Shown: positions 53,101 to 61,338 of the stretch, piece after piece | Layout: each line of letters opens with the position of its first letter | Position numbering within the stretch: position 1 is the first letter of the stretch | From: CAKZNE01 sp002695025 | Lineage (GTDB): Bacteria > Bacteroidota > Bacteroidia > Flavobacteriales > Schleiferiaceae | Direction: 5' to 3' | Assembly (NCBI GenBank): GCA_913043285.1 | Contig: CAJWML010000001.1 | Coordinates: 124,001 to 188,000 of the forward strand | Length of the DNA: 64,000 nt | The notes under the pieces: model-generated | The model's database searches: none | The model's input: the letters and a program-made list of their open reading frames with translations, nothing else | What the model was told of the DNA's origin: nothing | Translations under genes and position numbers: made by a program

Positions 53101-55311
53101 CTAGTATATCTTGCCATCGTTGCGATAACTGGGCTGATTCTGAAGGTACCAGTCGGAGTAATTAGCACCGCCTGATTGCGCCCAATCGGCAAACTTCAGA
53201 TAGGCCTGTACAATATCTTCCTTCTCAGCAGGATAATCCCAGTGCTGAGCCATATTCAGTGCCCAGGGCAGGTTAGCTGAAGTTACGTAGTAACGACCCT
53301 GACCGGGGTTGGAATCATCATCATCCTGACCGAAATAATTGCTATTGGCCAGGTCCGTAGCTGGCTTGCCTGCCAGGTGTACTTCACGTCCACGATCCTG
53401 ATCGATGAAGATGAAGGGGTTAAAAGGTGCAGCTCCTAATTCAGCCATAGTTTTGGCAGTGGTAAAGGTAAGTGACACCATAGCTGTATCCACTTGTGAA
53501 GGAGTTGCTCCCACAATGGTATTTACAGTAGCGGTACCGTTGTTTACCAACACATTAAAGGCATTGTCAAATAGTATGATCACCGCTTTGGACTGACTGG
53601 CTTCGGTACCGTTGGCATTAAGACTGATCAGTTGACCAAGGGTATTGCTGCGGCTTACGCTAGCCACAGCTGCGGCAGGAACGTTCAATTCCAAACCAAA
53701 ACCGTTCTTGAAAGAACCACCAATGGCACGTAGAGCATAGGATATTTCAATATCCACTACATCATTGTTCGCATTGGTTATCATCCTTAGCTGGTAATCC
53801 ACTACCACATCATTAAAGTCATAATCTCCCTGAGCTGGCCACAGGTCTTCAAAAGCCAGTGTACCGTATACATTAGAACCGGGGTAAAAAGATTCACCGG
53901 CACGCAGAGGATCATTGGGAAACAGATCATTCTCGTCTGCTACTCCATCATTGTCAGCGTCTGATACCGTGGGAGTACCGTTCCCTTCGGGATTACAGCT
54001 GCTGGTAGGTATATAGGCCTGGTCACAGGCGGCTACTGCCCCGTTCTTCAAAGCTCCGTTCTGGGTAATATTGTTGCTACTGTTGGTACCGTATGAACCG
54101 GCACATACTTCCAGGTTACCGCTAAAATCAGCACCGGAGTTACTGCTTATTCCGGAGGTTATTTTTACTATGGAGGTGGTACCGATGCCGTTCATGTCTC
54201 CGTTTAACGGACCATCAGCATTGCCCTTAACGTACATCATGGAACCATCATAAAAATTCAGGGATGAATTGCTGTTGGAACGGAAGTTCTGGTCTACTCG
54301 TATGTAGGAGTAATTCTGAACCAAACTGTTGAGCATCAGATCTTTCTTTACCCACAACTGGCAGTTGTTAATGAAAGTGGTATTGCTGTTCTCGGTAAGG
54401 TGACCATCGTAGATCATAGTACCGTTGTTGGTGATAGGACCATTGTTGTTCAGCGTAGAATAACCGGTACCACGGGTGAGGAAGGTTCCGTTGTTGGTGA
54501 ATGTTCCGTAGATATAGCTATCGCTATTGATGTAAAAGGTTCCGTGGTTGGTTACGGTTCCATGAGCGGAAAAATTACCGTTTATAGTAAGGGTACCGGT
54601 GGTATACACAATAATGTTTCCTTTCACTCCTCCCTGATCATTCATATTGATCCCCTGGATGGTAAGGCTGGAGCCATCGGTTACTTCCAGAACGGTATTG
54701 CCTTTAATGGAGGCGTAACCGGAAATGGTAACGTTACCACATATACGAAGAGTGGCGTTTCCGTTATTATCGTTGATCCCACTGATGTTGCCGGTGATAC
54801 AGTATACTCCGGAGCTGTTCACGTTGAAGTAACCTCCGCTGCTTACAGTTTGGGTACAGCCGGTATTACAGTCGGGGCTCACCACTACTGTTTTCTTACT
54901 CATCTTACCTTTGCCGAAGGTATAGCTGATACTGCTACCACTTACATCAACACGGGTTGTGGTGCTTGATCCATTAGGATCTTCCTTAACCAGATAAACC
55001 CACTCCAGGGCCTGAGGAATCTCCACTGCCGCCTGCAGCTCATCATTACTAGTAAGACCACTGTACACAAGGCCACCTCCGGAAAAAGGGGAAGCATCAT
55101 AAACCTTGATCTTATAAGCGCTGGAAAAACCAGGATTATTGGCTACAGCTACATCAAGATTAACGGTCCTGGATGTACCGAAGGTGAAATTAGCGGGAAC
55201 CTTTAATTCCTTGAAATTGTCAACAGAAGATGTTTTGCTATCGGGCTGATCCTTTTTACATGCACTTAAAACAGTGACCACCATAAGACCAGCAATTGTA
55301 ATTCTTTTCAT
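53101..55311 (-). CDS. LruC-domain lipoprotein
   Basis: 736 residues. The lipoprotein signal ends VLSACKK. After a short beta domain, residues about 165-400 are rich in Asn, Gly, Thr and Ser in short repeats (ATLRICGNVTISGYASIKGN, HGTFYINSDSYIYGTFTNNG), as in a beta-helix. A thrombospondin type 3-like DADNDGVADENDLFPNDP follows, then a LruC domain (about 465-720) with TLAFEDLWPAQGDYDFNDVV. LruC-domain proteins are surface or outer-membrane proteins of unknown function in Leptospira and Bacteroidota. It is a single gene with a strong terminator. Confidence 0.85.
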   Translation of the reverse strand: MKRITIAGLMVVTVLSACKKDQPDSKTSSVDNFKELKVPANFTFGTSRTVNLDVAVANNPGFSSAYKIKVYDASPFSGGGLVYSGLTSNDELQAAVEIPQALEWVYLVKEDPNGSSTTTRVDVSGSSISYTFGKGKMSKKTVVVSPDCNTGCTQTVSSGGYFNVNSSGVYCITGNISGINDNNGNATLRICGNVTISGYASIKGNTVLEVTDGSSLTIQGINMNDQGGVKGNIIVYTTGTLTINGNFSAHGTVTNHGTFYINSDSYIYGTFTNNGTFLTRGTGYSTLNNNGPITNNGTMIYDGHLTENSNTTFINNCQLWVKKDLMLNSLVQNYSYIRVDQNFRSNSNSSLNFYDGSMMYVKGNADGPLNGDMNGIGTTSIVKITSGISSNSGADFSGNLEVCAGSYGTNSSNNITQNGALKNGAVAACDQAYIPTSSCNPEGNGTPTVSDADNDGVADENDLFPNDPLRAGESFYPGSNVYGTLAFEDLWPAQGDYDFNDVVVDYQLRMITNANNDVVDIEISYALRAIGGSFKNGFGLELNVPAAAVASVSRSNTLGQLISLNANGTEASQSKAVIILFDNAFNVLVNNGTATVNTIVGATPSQVDTAMVSLTFTTAKTMAELGAAPFNPFIFIDQDRGREVHLAGKPATDLANSNYFGQDDDDSNPGQGRYYVTSANLPWALNMAQHWDYPAEKEDIVQAYLKFADWAQSGGANYSDWYLQNQPSYRNDGKIY

Positions 55312-55461
55312 GAGTAGAAAAAGTAAATTGTTAGTGTTTACCTAAGTACCAATTTGCGACCAAAAAATCAATTTATTGAAAATCAATTATTTAATTATAA
55401 GGCCATGTTTAATAATTTCCTTTTTTGGGAATAAATGCCCTTTGTGAATCAAATTCCATTT

Positions 55462-55782
55462 TTAATTTACCCTGAATTTTTCTTTACCCGTTAGCAAATG
55501 CCAGAATAAAATAAAATCTGAAGCCAGGCTGTAACCGGGATACTGAAACGTTGCCGGTTTGTTTTGTTCAAAAAAGAAATGGCCTACCCAAGCAAAACCA
55601 TACCCTACAAAAGGAATGATGGCCAGATATACCCAATTAAACGTAACCCAGAAGGTGATAAAGGATAGTATAACCAGGCCAGTACCCATAAAGTGAAGTA
55701 CACGGCAGGTAAAATCACGATGCTCACTGAGATAGAAGGGGTAAAATTCCTTCAGGCTGGAATATTCTTTAGGAGTGTCCAT
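55462..55782 (-). CDS. Mpo1-like (DUF962) membrane protein
   Basis: 106 residues with two to three membrane helices and the family His pattern: YLSEHRDFTCRVLHFMGTG near the N-terminus and VGHFFFEQNKPATFQYP near the C-terminus. The yeast relative Mpo1 is an iron-dependent dioxygenase acting on 2-hydroxy fatty acids, so a lipid-oxidising role is possible here (inference from the family). It lies 16 bases after the M20 peptidase gene on the same strand. Confidence 0.85.
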   Translation of the reverse strand: MDTPKEYSSLKEFYPFYLSEHRDFTCRVLHFMGTGLVILSFITFWVTFNWVYLAIIPFVGYGFAWVGHFFFEQNKPATFQYPGYSLASDFILFWHLLTGKEKFRVN

Positions 55783-55798
55783 TTATTTCCTTGTAAAA

Positions 55799-57259
55799 CT
55801 ACTGATTTCCCCAATCTTTTAAAAGTGTAGCGTAAAAACTCACGCTGTTCTCAAAACCCTGTACGGACACCCTTTCATTGATCCCATGAATACGGGGAAG
55901 ATCCTCTTTTTCCATTGGGAAAGGACTGAAACGATATACATGCTGACTGATGGAATAGAAATACCGCCCATCCGTTGCTCCCAGTACTAAGTAAGGGCTT
56001 ACCACAGCCTCAGGATAAATGGCCCTGACGGCAGAACCCAGCCTTTCATAAGGTTCCGAACGGTAGGGACTAATGGGAGAGGCCGGGATGGCCACGTCCT
56101 CATAAACACTTATACGTACCGCTGTATCGTTTACAATCTCCTTCGACCGCTTCAACACCTCTTCAGGACTATCTCCTGGCAACAAACGATAGTTAACCAC
56201 CGCCTTGGCCCGGTTGGGAACAATGTTATCCTTTACACCTGATTGAAATATGGTGGGTACCTGGGTGGTATGAATAAGTGCTGCTCCCGAAGCCGATTGT
56301 CGGTATACATTATATATGAGTGGTTTAAAAAGCCAGGTATTGGCAAAAGCCATTTTCTGAATAAAGGGCAGTTCCGGACCTACATTATCCACAAAACCCT
56401 CCAGAGGAGGCGTGAGTCGTTCCGGAAAAGGGTTTTCCTCCAGCGTATACAAAGCCTGATTCAAGATACCCAAGGCCGTCCTTTTCTCCGGCATGGAGGA
56501 ATGCCCTCCCGGCAAATCCACCGAGAGCTCCAGACTTATATACCCTTTTTCAGCCGTGCCAATCAAAGCTACTTCCTTTTCAATGCCCGGCACTATCCCC
56601 CGCGAAAGTGTACCCCCTTCATCCAGCACCATTGCAGCCCTAACCCCTCGTTCCTCAAGGGTTCTGGCAATAATACGGGCCCCGTCCCTACCGGATATCT
56701 CCTCATCATGACCAAAACAGAGGTAGATGGTACGCTTAGGCTTAAAGCCGCTTTTGAGCAAATTTTCCACCGCATATACTATTGCTACCAGACAGCCTTT
56801 ATCATCCAGGGTGCCTCTGCCATATATATACTTATCGGTAACACTTCCGGAAAAAGGAGGAAAATCCCACTGCTCCTGAGTGGAATATTCCACAGGCACA
56901 ACATCCTGGTGAGCCATCAACACTAAAGGATCCAGGTCAGGGTCTGAACCTTTCCAGGTATAGATAAGACTGTAACCGTTGATCGTTTCCTTTTCAAGCA
57001 GACTGTCGGTCAGAGGAAATACAGAGTCCAGATAGTGATGAAAACCGGCAAAAGCTTCTTCGTCTATCATTTCTGCCTTGTGGGAGATAGTAGGATAACG
57101 GATGGCTCCACCGAGCACTTTCGGATCAACCGACACCTCCTCTCTATCCAGGACTTGTAGTGCTGCACCTGCTTTAAACGTGAAGGTCCGGTAGAGTACA
57201 ACCACCAGGAGAACGGTCAATGCCAGTAAGAGGAATTTAAAAATACGCTTCACGATCAA
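55799..57259 (-). CDS. M20 family metallopeptidase, PM20D1/carboxypeptidase S-like
   Basis: 486 residues. An N-terminal membrane anchor (FLLLALTVLLVVVLY) precedes the M20 catalytic domain with the metal ligands in LMAHQDVVPVE, GRGTLDDKGCLVA and FGHDEEISGRDGA, and a dimerisation domain. The length and motifs resemble carboxypeptidase S / PM20D1, which hydrolyse or form N-acyl amino acids and dipeptides; it is probably periplasmic and membrane-tethered. Possible starts are TTG at 57259 and GTG at 57253 (MKRIFKFLLL); I cannot choose firmly. A near-consensus TAGCTTTA box lies at 57268-57275. Confidence 0.9.
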   Translation of the reverse strand: MIVKRIFKFLLLALTVLLVVVLYRTFTFKAGAALQVLDREEVSVDPKVLGGAIRYPTISHKAEMIDEEAFAGFHHYLDSVFPLTDSLLEKETINGYSLIYTWKGSDPDLDPLVLMAHQDVVPVEYSTQEQWDFPPFSGSVTDKYIYGRGTLDDKGCLVAIVYAVENLLKSGFKPKRTIYLCFGHDEEISGRDGARIIARTLEERGVRAAMVLDEGGTLSRGIVPGIEKEVALIGTAEKGYISLELSVDLPGGHSSMPEKRTALGILNQALYTLEENPFPERLTPPLEGFVDNVGPELPFIQKMAFANTWLFKPLIYNVYRQSASGAALIHTTQVPTIFQSGVKDNIVPNRAKAVVNYRLLPGDSPEEVLKRSKEIVNDTAVRISVYEDVAIPASPISPYRSEPYERLGSAVRAIYPEAVVSPYLVLGATDGRYFYSISQHVYRFSPFPMEKEDLPRIHGINERVSVQGFENSVSFYATLLKDWGNQ

Positions 57260-57291
57260 CTTTTTCTTAAAGCTAAGAATATTCCTAAATA

Positions 57292-57317
57292 AACAGGGGG
57301 CTTATAAGCCCCCTGTT
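57292..57317 (-). terminator. Perfect 26-bp palindrome, probable terminator
   Basis: The sequence is identical to its own reverse complement (left arm AACAGGGGGCTTA). It can form an 11-bp stem with a four-base loop, followed on the minus strand by TATTTAGG. It lies 13 bases after the stop of the 57331 gene. Confidence 0.75.
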
Positions 57318-57330
57318 ATTACCATTCTTT

Positions 57331-57879
57331 TTATTCCATCTGCCGCTTGGTAAAGCCGACCAAAAAGGTAACCCGTGCTCCCTCCTTGCTCTTGGTGAAA
57401 GCGATATTCACAGGAAAGTTCATGTGTTTGGACCGGAAATTATAACCACAGGCCAGGGTAAAGCCCGAATTAAGCAGGTTCAGGTTGGGACCTGCACCTA
57501 TTTCAAACCCACTGGCATCGCGATACCCGGTTAAAAGGTTCAGGCTGGGAATGATCAGGCCCTGATCCAGGCCACCAATCAGGGGTATTACTTCAAAAAG
57601 CCCCGCACTACCACCGATGGTCTCAAAATAATTCCACTCAAATTGCCACCCGAATTGGGTAACGATAGGGTTGGGCGTCAGGCTGCTATCGTTAAATTTT
57701 TCACCCAGCTTATAACTCTCTATGTTGGGCACATAGGTAACTCCAACCCTGGGGCCGCTCAATTTCAAAGGCTTTATAATGGGCGTTTCCCGATCTTCAA
57801 TTACTGGAATTTTCTGCGCGGACAGCGGAAAACACATAGCGCAGATCAAGGTGGTCAATACTACGGATAAAACTCTCAT
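57331..57879 (-). CDS. Secreted, probably outer-membrane protein of unknown function
   Basis: 182 residues from the ATG giving MRVLSVVLTTLICAMCFPLS, a signal peptide ending SAQ. The mature protein has glycine-aromatic strand patterns (GPRVGVTYVPNIESYKLGEK, FGWQFEWNYFETIGGSAGLF, FTLACGYNFRSKHMNFPVNI) typical of a small outer-membrane barrel. I do not recognise the family. I rejected an in-frame upstream start nine codons earlier because it would bury the signal peptide. Confidence 0.65.
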   Translation of the reverse strand: MRVLSVVLTTLICAMCFPLSAQKIPVIEDRETPIIKPLKLSGPRVGVTYVPNIESYKLGEKFNDSSLTPNPIVTQFGWQFEWNYFETIGGSAGLFEVIPLIGGLDQGLIIPSLNLLTGYRDASGFEIGAGPNLNLLNSGFTLACGYNFRSKHMNFPVNIAFTKSKEGARVTFLVGFTKRQME

Positions 57880-57880
57880 A

Positions 57881-57988
57881 ACATTTGTTTTAAAGTTGCA
57901 GAGCAAATGACCATACTCTCGGCAGGATGCTAAAACTGTTTTTTACTTAGCCGGTGCGTTCAAAAGTGATTCCTCAAAAAACAAATGT
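57881..57988. repeat. 11-bp inverted repeat in a divergent promoter region
   Basis: ACATTTGTTTT (57881-57891) is repeated inverted as AAAACAAATGT (57978-57988). The left copy touches the start of the 57331-57879 gene. It lies between that gene and the divergent HTH regulator and could be a pair of binding sites; AT-rich chance is also possible. Confidence 0.35.
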
Positions 57989-58099
57989 TTCATTCGCATA
58001 TAGGCCGATGCAAATTCTTAAAAATCGCAATCACACACCGTTACCTATTACAATATTTGCAAATTATCATATATTTAACCTGACCTAATCTTGTTTACG

Positions 58100-59134
58100 A
58101 TGGAAGAAAATCACACCAAAGCCGGCCCCTATCAGTTATTGCTAATGGAAAAGATCCGTCAGGTAGCCGACCCTAACCACAAACTATCGGACGTTTTGAT
58201 GGATATTCTGGATATTGGCCGCGATGCCACCTACCGCAGGATGCGAGGTGACACGGATATATCCTTTGAAGAGGCCGTTAAACTAGCTAAGTTCTTTCGC
58301 ATATCCTTAGGCGAAGTAGCAGGCTACTCCGAAGACTCTGCCGTGTTCAAACGCCCTACTTTTATACGCAGCCTTGATGATTTCAGGGAATACATGCACA
58401 AAAGCCTGGAGCAACTGGAACATATCCAGGCTCAAAAGAACCATGTGATGTATTACTTTGCCAAAGACATACCGGTTTTTTATCACTACGCTTTCCCGGA
58501 ACTGGCTGCTTTTAAAATATACGTCTGGCTGAAATCCGTATACGGTATTGACAAACTGGACGGACAGAATTACGACCTCAGTATGATACCGGAAGACCTT
58601 GTTCAACTCGCTCAAAAACAATGGGAGGTCTACAGCCGTATCAATACGGTTGAAATATGGAACGACACCACCATTTTAAGCCTCCTGAACCAGATAAGCT
58701 ACTATTATGAGGCCGGTATGCTGAGCAGCCGGGAAGAGGCCGTAACTATTTGCGACCAGTTCAATGACATGATGAAGATCATCTACAAGCAGGCCTTAAA
58801 CAGCCAAAAGGCTCATGCGGTCAATACCGAAGTGTTTTCATCGGCCTTTTATAAGATGTACTTCCACGAGATCCTGATCATGGATAATCATATTTTAACG
58901 GAGTACGGGGAACGAAGAGCCATGTACTTTATCCCCTACGCAGGGGTAAACTTTCTTTCTACGGCCGACCCTGAGTTAACCCGTAATATGCAGGATTACC
59001 TGAAACACCAGGTACAGAAATCATCCTTGATAAGCGATGTTTCGGAAAAGGACCGGAATAAATTCTTTATACGGATAAAATCAAGGATTGACCAGCTGAA
59101 AGACAGGATAGCCAGTACCGATCCTTTTTTATAA
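58100..59134 (+). CDS. HTH-type regulator-like protein of unknown target
   Basis: 344 residues. The N-terminus (about 15-70) looks like a XRE-type helix-turn-helix: KLSDVLMDILDIGRDATYRR followed by DISFEEAVKLAKFFRISLGE. The remaining 270 residues are helical and soluble, rich in Tyr and Asp, with no domain I recognise. It probably binds DNA and senses a ligand or partner with its C-terminal part (inference). I start it at the ATG at 58100, not the TTG three codons earlier. A TAATCTTG near-promoter box lies at 58086-58093. The divergent neighbour at 57331-57879 is a candidate target. Confidence 0.7.
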   Translation: MEENHTKAGPYQLLLMEKIRQVADPNHKLSDVLMDILDIGRDATYRRMRGDTDISFEEAVKLAKFFRISLGEVAGYSEDSAVFKRPTFIRSLDDFREYMHKSLEQLEHIQAQKNHVMYYFAKDIPVFYHYAFPELAAFKIYVWLKSVYGIDKLDGQNYDLSMIPEDLVQLAQKQWEVYSRINTVEIWNDTTILSLLNQISYYYEAGMLSSREEAVTICDQFNDMMKIIYKQALNSQKAHAVNTEVFSSAFYKMYFHEILIMDNHILTEYGERRAMYFIPYAGVNFLSTADPELTRNMQDYLKHQVQKSSLISDVSEKDRNKFFIRIKSRIDQLKDRIASTDPFL

Positions 59135-59175
59135 GATGGCAGATTATAATTGAACGTCAGATCATCCGGCTATAA

Positions 59176-59277
59176 CTAGCTGGACATATAAAGAGCAAAT
59201 CCAACAATAAGGGTGATGATTGCAACTACACCAACAATCTGGAGGGTTACTCCGGCTTTTTGCTTGGTAGTATTCAT
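59176..59277 (-). CDS. 33-residue membrane protein
   Basis: A short frame, MNTTKQKAGVTLQIVGVVAI then ITLIVGFALYMSS. It is a single, convincing membrane helix after a short basic N-terminus. No other feature explains this 270-base gap. It lies downstream of another short membrane protein gene on the same strand. The sequence pattern supports it, but proof of expression is needed; no family is recognised. Confidence 0.5.
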   Translation of the reverse strand: MNTTKQKAGVTLQIVGVVAIITLIVGFALYMSS

Positions 59278-59407
59278 AATGGCTTGATTTTGTTACTTCT
59301 CAACTATAAAAAATTACCTAACTACCTGGTAATCCATTTTTTACACCTGACCAAGGTATACCAATTCTAAAAGTATTCCACAGCCCCTTACCAGACTTAA
59401 CCTAAAC

Positions 59408-59566
59408 TTATTCGCTGGTTAAAACGAAGGCAGCAATAAAAATGGCCAGTATTACAAGTATGACCAGAGCAATTTGTAGGTAATCCTTAAAGGTAGCCTT
59501 CGGACGGCCAGCCCTACGGATCCTGCGCGCCCGTTTTCTGAGCTCTCTTCTGGTTTCTTCAGACAT
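59408..59566 (-). CDS. 52-residue membrane protein with a strongly basic N-terminus
   Basis: MSEETRRELRKRARRIRRAG then RPKATFKDYLQIALVILVIL and AIFIAAFVLTSE. The first 27 residues are extremely basic, the rest forms one membrane helix. The positive-inside rule puts the N-terminus in the cytoplasm. The Arg-rich segment could touch RNA, DNA or lipid head groups (speculation). It sits 77 bases after the 59644 gene on the same strand. I do not recognise it. Confidence 0.6.
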   Translation of the reverse strand: MSEETRRELRKRARRIRRAGRPKATFKDYLQIALVILVILAIFIAAFVLTSE

Positions 59567-59643
59567 TTTACGGTTAATTGTGCGGAGAAGTAATCTGCAA
59601 TCCGTGAAGGAAGGTACTAAAAAGATATGATATATCTATAAAA

Positions 59644-60048
59644 TCAAGCCAGAGGATTGAGGACCACGCTAAAAATAGTAAGGCTATTGGGGTCACGGCC
59701 ATAGTGCAGTTTATCGATAGCTTCCGGGATATCCTTAGCCCGAAAATAGGACGTATGTAGCTCATCCTCACCTTTTACACACCATTGTATGGTATAGGAA
59801 TTCTTCTTTTCGCGGAAGGTTTGCACATACTCAAGCATCTGCTTGAGAGTATCAATCTTGTCATAACCTTCGGTAGAATGCAGTAAAAACGATTGATGGT
59901 GCCTTGGGTTAACGGTAATCACATCCAAACGGGTGCCGCCACCGCTTTCTTTGTAGTCAAAAATAACCTGGGTACTGCCAAGGCTCAGATAGTTTTCAAT
60001 TTCACGCTGGATCTTGGCGATCTCGAGATTTTGTCTGTCCGCACTCAT
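59644..60048 (-). CDS. Small cytoplasmic protein of unknown function
   Basis: 134 residues beginning MSADRQNLEIAKIQREIENY. There is no signal peptide or membrane helix. The sequence alternates short strands and helices (TQVIFDYKESGGGTRLDVIT, NSYTIQWCVKGEDELHTSYF, AKDIPEAIDKLHYG) and looks like a compact alpha/beta domain that I do not recognise. The start is fixed by a TACTTTTG box only five bases upstream, which suggests a leaderless mRNA, and rules out the longer in-frame extension into the preceding gene. Confidence 0.7.
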   Translation of the reverse strand: MSADRQNLEIAKIQREIENYLSLGSTQVIFDYKESGGGTRLDVITVNPRHHQSFLLHSTEGYDKIDTLKQMLEYVQTFREKKNSYTIQWCVKGEDELHTSYFRAKDIPEAIDKLHYGRDPNSLTIFSVVLNPLA

Positions 60049-60053
60049 ACTAA

Positions 60054-60061
60054 CAAAAGTA
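60054..60061 (-). promoter_or_regulatory. Putative -7 element, five bases before the 59644 gene start
   Basis: The minus strand reads TACTTTTG, an exact TAnnTTTG match, ending five bases before the ATG at 60048. The transcription start should fall on or next to the ATG. Confidence 0.55.
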
Positions 60062-60070
60062 TAACATACT

Positions 60071-60553
60071 TTATTCCTGAGCGGGTGTATGGGTGAAAAA
60101 TACCCGAATATCACCCATATCCAACGCCAGGTAATTATGATCCAGGTAAAGGAGTTGCCAACTGTCTTTTACGGCACCCTGAGCGGTCAGCAATTCGATA
60201 TTGTGCTTGTTGAGAAGGTATTTTACGTTTACCTCCATACCATAGGAGTTGTAATCCTGCGGGTTAATCAGCTTGATGATCACTTCATCCTCCTGGTAAT
60301 TATAGTAATCTGCAACGGCCTCCAGCAGATCCTCGGTGGTATAATCATCCTCGCTTTCATTGAGATAGGATAATGCCTCCCAGGCTCCTTTTTGAAGAAG
60401 GCTTGTCATTTCTCCTTCAGCGGGGAGTTGTGGCTCTTGCAGGGTGAGTATTTCCAACACCTGCTTAAGGGCTTTCTCGCCAGCATCCTCTTCCTGGGCT
60501 TGAAGAATGGTGAAAGAACTCAAAAACAATAACGCAGAAATCCAGATTTTCAT
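60071..60553 (-). CDS. Secreted protein of unknown function
   Basis: 160 residues from MKIWISALLFLSSFTILQAQ, a clear signal peptide. The mature part is acidic (EEDAGEKALKQVLEILTLQE, LNESEDDYTTEDLLEAVADY) and ends in a beta-rich stretch (LLYLDHNYLALDMGDIRVFF). It is probably periplasmic. I recognise no family. In-frame ATGs three and six codons upstream are possible, but this one gives the cleanest signal peptide. An exact promoter box lies 15 bases upstream. Confidence 0.65.
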   Translation of the reverse strand: MKIWISALLFLSSFTILQAQEEDAGEKALKQVLEILTLQEPQLPAEGEMTSLLQKGAWEALSYLNESEDDYTTEDLLEAVADYYNYQEDEVIIKLINPQDYNSYGMEVNVKYLLNKHNIELLTAQGAVKDSWQLLYLDHNYLALDMGDIRVFFTHTPAQE

Positions 60554-60568
60554 TGAAGCCATATACCG

Positions 60569-60576
60569 CAAAAGTA
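60569..60576 (-). promoter_or_regulatory. Putative -7 element for the 60071-60553 gene
   Basis: The minus strand reads TACTTTTG, an exact TAnnTTTG match, 15 bases before the ATG at 60553. Confidence 0.55.
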
Positions 60577-60638
60577 AGGCCTATTAAAGTATTCTGAACG
60601 ATCGCTTTTAAATTTCAATCACAGGTTTTATTACTAAC

Positions 60639-60662
60639 AAAAGCCCGGAAATCCGGGCTTTT
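60639..60662 (-). terminator. Terminator of the 60685 gene
   Basis: AAAAGCCCGG-AAAT-CCGGGCTTTT forms a 10-bp stem; the minus strand continues with TTTTGTTAG. It lies 22 bases after the stop codon. Confidence 0.85.
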
Positions 60663-60684
60663 AATGGTAAGGGAATTTGTACTA

Positions 60685-61107
60685 TTAAAGTAATGCTATA
60701 TATATGTTACTTCCGGAAATACTCCAGGATACCAGCACCATACCAGGGATAAACGTACCACCAGGCGCAGGGATCATGGCACTTCCGGTTGGTTGTTGAA
60801 CACCGCCTGAGCAAAAGGACACATAGTAAGTACCAGTACCTCCTGAAAGGTCTGTAAACCCAAAGCCTAATGCTGCTGATGCTGCAATAGAGTTACCATT
60901 TTCATCAATCAACTGATTCGCTGTCCAGCTGTAATTATTCGGTATGTCGTAATAAAAATTAGAACTTGTACCGGAACAACTGGTTAGGAAAACCCCACCA
61001 AAATAAGTGGATGTCTGATTGTTAAAGCTCACGGATTGGCCTTTGGCCTGTTGTGTAATGGCAAGCATGGATACGCTTACCATTAACGAGAGTAGAATTC
61101 TTTTCAT
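60685..61107 (-). CDS. Small secreted protein of unknown function
   Basis: 140 residues. The signal peptide MKRILLSLMVSVSMLAITQQ ends AKGQ. The mature part is rich in Ser, Gly, Thr and aromatic residues (TSCSGTSSNFYYDIPNNYSW, YYVSFCSGGVQQPTGSA), with two cysteines that could form a disulphide. It has no T9SS tail and no lipobox. It looks like a small beta-sandwich exported to the periplasm or beyond. I recognise no family. It is a single gene with a terminator; the 231 bases upstream hold no gene I can support. Confidence 0.6.
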   Translation of the reverse strand: MKRILLSLMVSVSMLAITQQAKGQSVSFNNQTSTYFGGVFLTSCSGTSSNFYYDIPNNYSWTANQLIDENGNSIAASAALGFGFTDLSGGTGTYYVSFCSGGVQQPTGSAMIPAPGGTFIPGMVLVSWSISGSNIYIALL

Positions 61108-61282
61108 AGAACGAAATTTTAAGTTAACTCGCTTTTAGCGAAAATTTTCATGACTCTATAAAAATACAAATGAATCAGGCACACATGCTAAACAACACGG
61201 TGAGTTAAAAGACTCAAATAAGTTATAATTTAAAAGCATCTTTAGTAAAAAGATCATCATCCCCCTCATTCTTTTAAAAAGA

Positions 61283-61314
61283 AAAAGGCTATCCAAAACG
61301 GATAGCCTTTTTTT
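61283..61314 (-). terminator. Terminator of nrdA
   Basis: GGCTATCC-AAAAC-GGATAGCC forms an 8-bp stem with A-rich and T-rich flanks on both sides. On the minus strand it is followed by TTTTTC, 25 bases after the nrdA stop. Confidence 0.88.
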
Positions 61315-61338
61315 GAGAATATTTCCTGATTCACCTAT

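Noticed and set aside
61108..61282. Small RNA upstream of the nrdA terminator
   Set aside because: AT-rich sequence with only a four-base stem (GAGT/ACTC) and no promoter box; nothing supports an RNA gene.
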